Shown here piece after piece: positions 24,959 through 25,872 of a DNA stretch of 25,872 nucleotides. This DNA comes from Bordetella parapertussis (GTDB lineage: Bacteria; Pseudomonadota; Gammaproteobacteria; Burkholderiales; Burkholderiaceae_C), in assembly GCA_943328885.2 (NCBI GenBank), contig CALQBT020000001.1, positions 1-25,872 of the forward strand, given 5' to 3'. The notes below the pieces were generated by a model, which was not told the origin of the DNA, searched no databases, and saw only the letters and a list, made by a program, of their open reading frames with translations. Position 1 is the stretch's first letter; the number at the start of each line of letters is the position of its first letter. The position numbers were made by a program, and so were the translations under genes.

Positions 24959-25872
24959 ATGAGCCTGCAATGCGGCATCGTGGGCCTGCCCAATGTGGGC
25001 AAGTCCACTCTCTTCAACGCCTTGACCAAGGCCGGCATCGCGGCCGAGAACTACCCCTTCTGCACCATCGAGCCCAATGTCGGCGTGGTGGAACTGCCCG
25101 ACCCACGGCTAGACGCGTTGAGCCTGATCGTCAAGCCCGAACGCGTGGTGCCGGCGATCGTCGAGTTCGTCGACATCGCCGGCCTGGTGGCCGGGGCGTC
25201 CAAGGGCGAAGGCCTGGGCAACCAGTTTCTCGCGCACATCCGCGAGACCGACGCGCTGGTCAATGTGGTGCGCTGCTTCGACGACGACAACGTGATCCAC
25301 GTGGCCGGGCGCGTCGACCCGATCTCCGACATCGAGGTGATCCAGACCGAGCTGTGTCTGGCCGACCTCACCACGGTGGACAAGACGCTGCAGCGCTCGA
25401 TCAAGTCGGCCAAGTCGGGCAACGACAAGGAAGCCGCCAAGCTGGTCGATGTGCTCACCAAGTGCCAGGCTGCGCTCAATGAAGCGCGTCCGGTACGCAG
25501 CATTGCTTTCAGCAAGGAAGAGCTGGTCGTGCTCAAGCCGCTGTGCCTGATCACTGCCAAGCCGGCGATGTTCGTGGGCAACGTCGACGAGGGCGGCTTC
25601 GAGAACAACCCCCACCTCGACAAGTTGCGCGAGTACGCCGCCAGCCAGAAGGCACCGGTGGTGGCGATTTGCGCCAAGACCGAAGCCGAACTCGCCGACA
25701 TGGCCGACGAAGACCGGCTGATGTTCCTGTCGGAAATGGGCCAGACCGAGCCGGGCCTCAACCGCCTGATCCGCGCGGCGTTCAGCCTGCTCGGGCTGCA
25801 GACCTACTTCACCGCCGGCGTGAAGGAAGTGCGCGCCTGGACCATCCACATCGGCGACACCGCCCCGCAGGC
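24959..25872 (+). CDS. ychF: Redox-responsive ATPase YchF (OLA1 family), C-terminus cut by window edge
   Basis: YchF is a ribosome-associated Obg-family P-loop protein that prefers ATP. The reading frame runs open from the ATG at 24959 to the window edge, 304 codons plus 2 nt; the family is about 363 residues. Motifs: G1 GLPNVGKS (9-16), the G2 region [14 protein letters not shown]3 [20 protein letters not shown], and FVGNVDE in place of the canonical NKxD, the change that marks YchF's ATP preference. The last residues before the edge ([25 protein letters not shown]) enter the C-terminal TGS domain. A coiled-coil insertion at about 130-200 is present. GAAAG a few bases upstream is a weak ribosome binding site. 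It is the only plus-strand gene in the window. Confidence 0.96.
   Translation, partial: MSLQCGIVGLPNVGKSTLFNALTKAGIAAENYPFCTIEPNVGVVELPDPRLDALSLIVKPERVVPAIVEFVDIAGLVAGASKGEGLGNQFLAHIRETDALVNVVRCFDDDNVIHVAGRVDPISDIEVIQTELCLADLTTVDKTLQRSIKSAKSGNDKEAAKLVDVLTKCQAALNEARPVRSIAFSKEELVVLKPLCLITAKPAMFVGNVDEGGFENNPHLDKLREYAASQKAPVVAICAKTEAELADMADEDRLMFLSEMGQTEPGLNRLIRAAFSLLGLQTYFTAGVKEVRAWTIHIGDTAPQ

Noticed and set aside
24970..25482. 170-codon plus-strand frame overlapping the start of ychF
   Set aside because: It is the +2 frame of ychF; the real frame starts at 24959 and stays open to the edge with all P-loop motifs.
1..25872. Mobile elements, phage genes, toxin-antitoxin or defence genes
   Set aside because: No transposase, integrase, terminal inverted repeats with target duplication, or accessory-type genes were seen; composition and gene packing are uniform.

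Overview
The window is about 26 kb of GC-rich DNA. It carries an essentially complete dcw (division and cell wall) cluster plus its flanks. The gene order mraZ-rsmH-ftsL-ftsI-murE-murF-mraY-murD-ftsW-murG-murC-ddl-ftsQ-ftsA-ftsZ-lpxC matches the classical proteobacterial cluster. There is no secM between ftsZ and lpxC, and murB is absent. Protein signatures (FtsZ tail, MraZ, and the DUF3429/M61/DUF3108 neighbours) suggest a betaproteobacterium of the order Burkholderiales, perhaps near Leptothrix, Rubrivivax or Methylibium. That placement is from memory of family sequences, not from a search.

Layout: everything is on the minus strand except the last gene. Read in the direction of transcription (right to left), the first block is 24855 to 18712: a UbiH-family FAD monooxygenase, a DsbC-like periplasmic disulfide isomerase, a small DUF3429 membrane protein, an M61 glycyl aminopeptidase with a C-terminal PDZ domain, a membrane-anchored DUF3108 protein and an enoyl-CoA hydratase. 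These are tightly packed and could be one operon. About 270 nt of partly AT-rich DNA follows, ending in three perfect and one imperfect MraZ-binding repeats at mraZ. The dcw cluster then runs from 18442 to the left edge, where lpxC is cut. A divergent ychF (plus strand) starts at 24959 and is cut by the right edge.

How it works together: murE, murF, mraY, murD, murG, murC and ddl make lipid II from UDP-MurNAc (MurB product) onward. ftsL, ftsI, ftsW, ftsQ, ftsA and ftsZ build the septal machine. lpxC commits UDP-GlcNAc derivatives to lipid A. Most junctions from mraZ to ddl are stop/start overlaps (ATGA, GTGA or TGATG), a layout typical of translational coupling.

I see no mobile element, CRISPR array, tRNA or rRNA, and no undescribed multi-gene system. 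The gene content is ordinary. The non-routine signals are in the junctions. The two longest gaps inside the coupled part (ftsW-murG, 79 nt or so; murG-murC, 82 nt) each contain an imperfect duplication of the downstream gene's start region. Each also holds a 28 or 29-codon mini-ORF whose start overlaps the upstream stop and whose stop overlaps the downstream start. Other points are an acidic insertion in MurD encoded partly by a hexanucleotide microsatellite, and hairpins in the ftsA-ftsZ and ftsZ-lpxC gaps.
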